DNA from: an uncultured Vogesella sp.
Lineage (GTDB): Bacteria; Pseudomonadota; Gammaproteobacteria; Burkholderiales; Chromobacteriaceae
NCBI GenBank assembly: GCA_946479405.1
Contig: CAMLGD010000054.1
Location: 1-16,711, forward strand
Length of the DNA: 16,711 nt
Direction: 5' to 3'
The notes beneath the pieces were generated by a model, which saw nothing but the letters and a program-made list of their open reading frames with translations, did not search any database and was not told the DNA's origin. Each line of letters opens with the position of its first letter. Position 1 is the stretch's first letter. The position numbers and the translations under genes are program-made. Shown piece by piece: positions 15,887 through 16,711 of this stretch.

Positions 15887-15906
15887 GCCCTGCCGTCCGT
15901 TCACCC

Positions 15907-15933
15907 AAGCCGCTGCCCTAGCAGCGGCTTTTT
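15907..15933 (+). terminator. intrinsic terminator of aroA
   Basis: AAGCCGCTGC (15907-15916) and GCAGCGGCTT (15921-15930) form a perfect 10-bp stem with a 4-base loop, followed by TTT. It lies 20 bases past the aroA stop. Confidence 0.92.
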
Positions 15934-15945
15934 CATGCCTGCGAC

Positions 15946-15974
15946 TTGCCAAACGGCATGACAAAACACAAAAT
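15946..15974 (+). promoter_or_regulatory. possible promoter of the MazG-like gene
   Basis: TTGCCA (15946-15951), a 17-base spacer and CAAAAT (15969-15974) lie between the aroA terminator and the next gene. The region is clearly more AT-rich than its surroundings. Confidence 0.45.
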
Positions 15975-16004
15975 ATTGCGCTTTAAAAGCACACCAAACA
16001 CAAG

Positions 16005-16424
16005 ATGAGCAACCCATTCGCCCTGCGCCGCGACTTCATGCAACGCTTCGACATGCAGCTTCCCGCCCAGCCGCAGTATCACGCCGAAGCGCTGACCATG
16101 TGGCAGAACATGCTGCAGGAGGAATGGCAGGAATTCATGACCGCACTGCACGACTACCTCCGTCTGCCGCAGGCCGGCACGGCCGAGCAGACCCGGCTGC
16201 GCGCCGAACTGGCGGCCGAGGGCGTCGACGTGCTGAATGTGCTGATCGGCCTGCTGCTGTCGCAAGGCCTGCCACTGGAAGAGATGTTCGCAGCCATCCA
16301 TGCGGCCAACCTGGCCAAGTGCGTGGACGGCAAGGTGGTACGCCGCGAAGACGGCAAGATACTGAAACCGGCAGGCTGGCAGCCGGCGGACAAGGAGGGC
16401 GTGATTCGCGCCAGCGGCGGCTGA
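16005..16424 (+). CDS. MazG-like all-alpha NTP pyrophosphohydrolase
   Basis: The 139-residue all-helical protein has the metal-binding signatures of the MazG/PRA-PH superfamily: an E-E-x-x-E helix as QEEWQEF (38-44) and a second helix with E-x-x-D as EGVDVL (72-77). The C-terminal part, with N102, K105 and the stretch DGKVVRREDGKILKPAGW (108-125), matches the DR2231/Cof-like nucleotide pyrophosphohydrolase branch, which removes pyrophosphate from (d)NTPs. A nucleotide house-cleaning role is inferred; the substrate is unknown. There is no clear Shine-Dalgarno sequence before the ATG (context ACACAAG), so initiation may be weak or S1-dependent. Confidence 0.8.
   Translation: MSNPFALRRDFMQRFDMQLPAQPQYHAEALTMWQNMLQEEWQEFMTALHDYLRLPQAGTAEQTRLRAELAAEGVDVLNVLIGLLLSQGLPLEEMFAAIHAANLAKCVDGKVVRREDGKILKPAGWQPADKEGVIRASGG
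16301..16310 (+). repeat. TGCGGCCAAC word, copy 12
   Basis: Exact copy within the MazG-like gene, sense, read as AAN (HAANL). Confidence 0.75.
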
Positions 16425-16511
16425 ACCCCGCCAGCCCGCTCCGCACCAGAAACGCGGCAGTGGCGCGTCATCGTAGCCTTACCTGCGCTAGACCGTAGCT
16501 CGGGTTTTCTT

Positions 16512-16539
16512 GTGAGGTCGTGCTGCCGGCACCGCTCAC
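16512..16539. repeat. imperfect hairpin in the 16425-16562 gap
   Basis: GTGAG and CTCAC enclose GTGC-TGCCG-GCAC. It lies between two convergent genes, 24 bases past the yaiI-like stop. There is no T-run on either strand, so a terminator role is unproven. Nothing else is seen in this 138-base gap. Confidence 0.3.
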
Positions 16540-16562
16540 ACGGATGCAAACAGGCTGCTGCG

Positions 16563-16711
16563 CTAGCGTTTTGCGGCCAACTTGTGTAGCAGCTTGTCCA
16601 GCTGGGCGGCGAAGTTGGCGCGATCGCGCTGGCTGAAGGCGGATGGCCCGCCGGTTTGCACGCCGCTGTCGCGCAGTTCGGTCATGAAGTTACGCAGCGC
16701 CAGCGCTTCGC
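16563..16711 (-). CDS. YaiI/YqxD family (UPF0178) protein, C-terminal part
   Basis: The - strand frame is open from the right edge to the TAG at 16563-16565, giving 48 residues. The end reads [18 protein letters not shown] followed by [19 protein letters not shown]. It matches, from memory, the C-terminus of E. coli YaiI (MRDFMDTLRASGIQTGGP followed by SQRDRQAFAAELEK). UPF0178 (DUF188) proteins are about 150 residues, so roughly two thirds lie beyond the window. The family resembles PIN/NYN-type nucleases but its function is not established. The last codons contain one copy of the TGCGGCCAAC word (as LAA). Confidence 0.82.
   Translation of the reverse strand, partial: EALALRNFMTELRDSGVQTGGPSAFSQRDRANFAAQLDKLLHKLAAKR
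16572..16581 (+). repeat. TGCGGCCAAC word, copy 13
   Basis: Exact copy in the last codons of the yaiI-like gene, antisense, read as LAA beyond the conserved part of the protein. Confidence 0.75.

Noticed and set aside
11..16581. TGCGGCCAAC as a replication-direction (KOPS/Chi-like) word
   Set aside because: Seven copies face one way and six the other, so there is no strand skew in this window. A skew at genome scale cannot be excluded from 16.7 kb.
1..16711. Neisseria DUS (GCCGTCTGAA) or Haemophilus USS core (AAGTGCGGT)
   Set aside because: Neither word was found on reading the window; the repeated word here is a different one.
1..16711. Mobile elements, CRISPR arrays, tRNA or rRNA genes
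   Set aside because: I saw no long repeats, transposase-like frames, regularly spaced repeats or tRNA-like cloverleaf sequences. All genes look native in composition.

Overview
The window is a stretch of conserved housekeeping chromosome from a high-GC Gram-negative bacterium. S1, IHF-beta, LapB and the kinase-only heptose enzyme look like those of Betaproteobacteria, most likely the order Neisseriales (Chromobacterium/Vogesella-type). That placement comes from recalled protein sequences and gene order, not from a database search. I see no rRNA, tRNA, insertion sequence, phage or CRISPR. Coding density is about 90% and no gene-free gap exceeds 200 bases.

Layout. At the left edge (1-1729, + strand) are the 3' end of a MocR/PdxR-type PLP-dependent aminotransferase gene, a 35-codon ORF that overlaps a two-helix membrane protein gene by ATGA, and a protein joining a cold-shock domain, a membrane helix and an excalibur Ca-binding motif. 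From 1895 to 8202 the genes lie on the - strand: M32 carboxypeptidase, an unrecognised protein built from two copies of one ~70-residue unit, then (read in transcription order) nrdR, a RimJ/RimL-type acetyltransferase and ribD. The next - strand group, in transcription order, is lapA, lapB, pyrF, rfaE1 (hldA), a DUF924 protein and hldD. It combines control of lipopolysaccharide synthesis (LapA/LapB), ADP-heptose synthesis (RfaE1, HldD) and pyrimidine synthesis (PyrF). Upstream, and separated from lapA by a strong terminator, are rpsA and ihfB, preceded by cmk. cmk is transcribed divergently from aroA (+). Past the aroA terminator come a MazG-like all-alpha NTP pyrophosphohydrolase gene (+) and the 3' end of a yaiI-like (UPF0178) gene (-) at the right edge.

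The signal the genes do not explain is a short DNA word. The 10-mer TGCGGCCAAC (reverse complement GTTGGCCGCA) occurs 13 times in 16.7 kb, in both orientations, inside genes in all three codon registers and in four intergenic gaps. A rough independent-base estimate predicts about 0.06 copies. The density, about one per 1.3 kb, resembles that of DNA uptake sequences in Neisseria (DUS) and Haemophilus (USS), but the word matches neither, and the Neisseria word GCCGTCTGAA is absent here. I propose it as a candidate uptake-type or other genome-signature word of this lineage. It is the best lead in the window.
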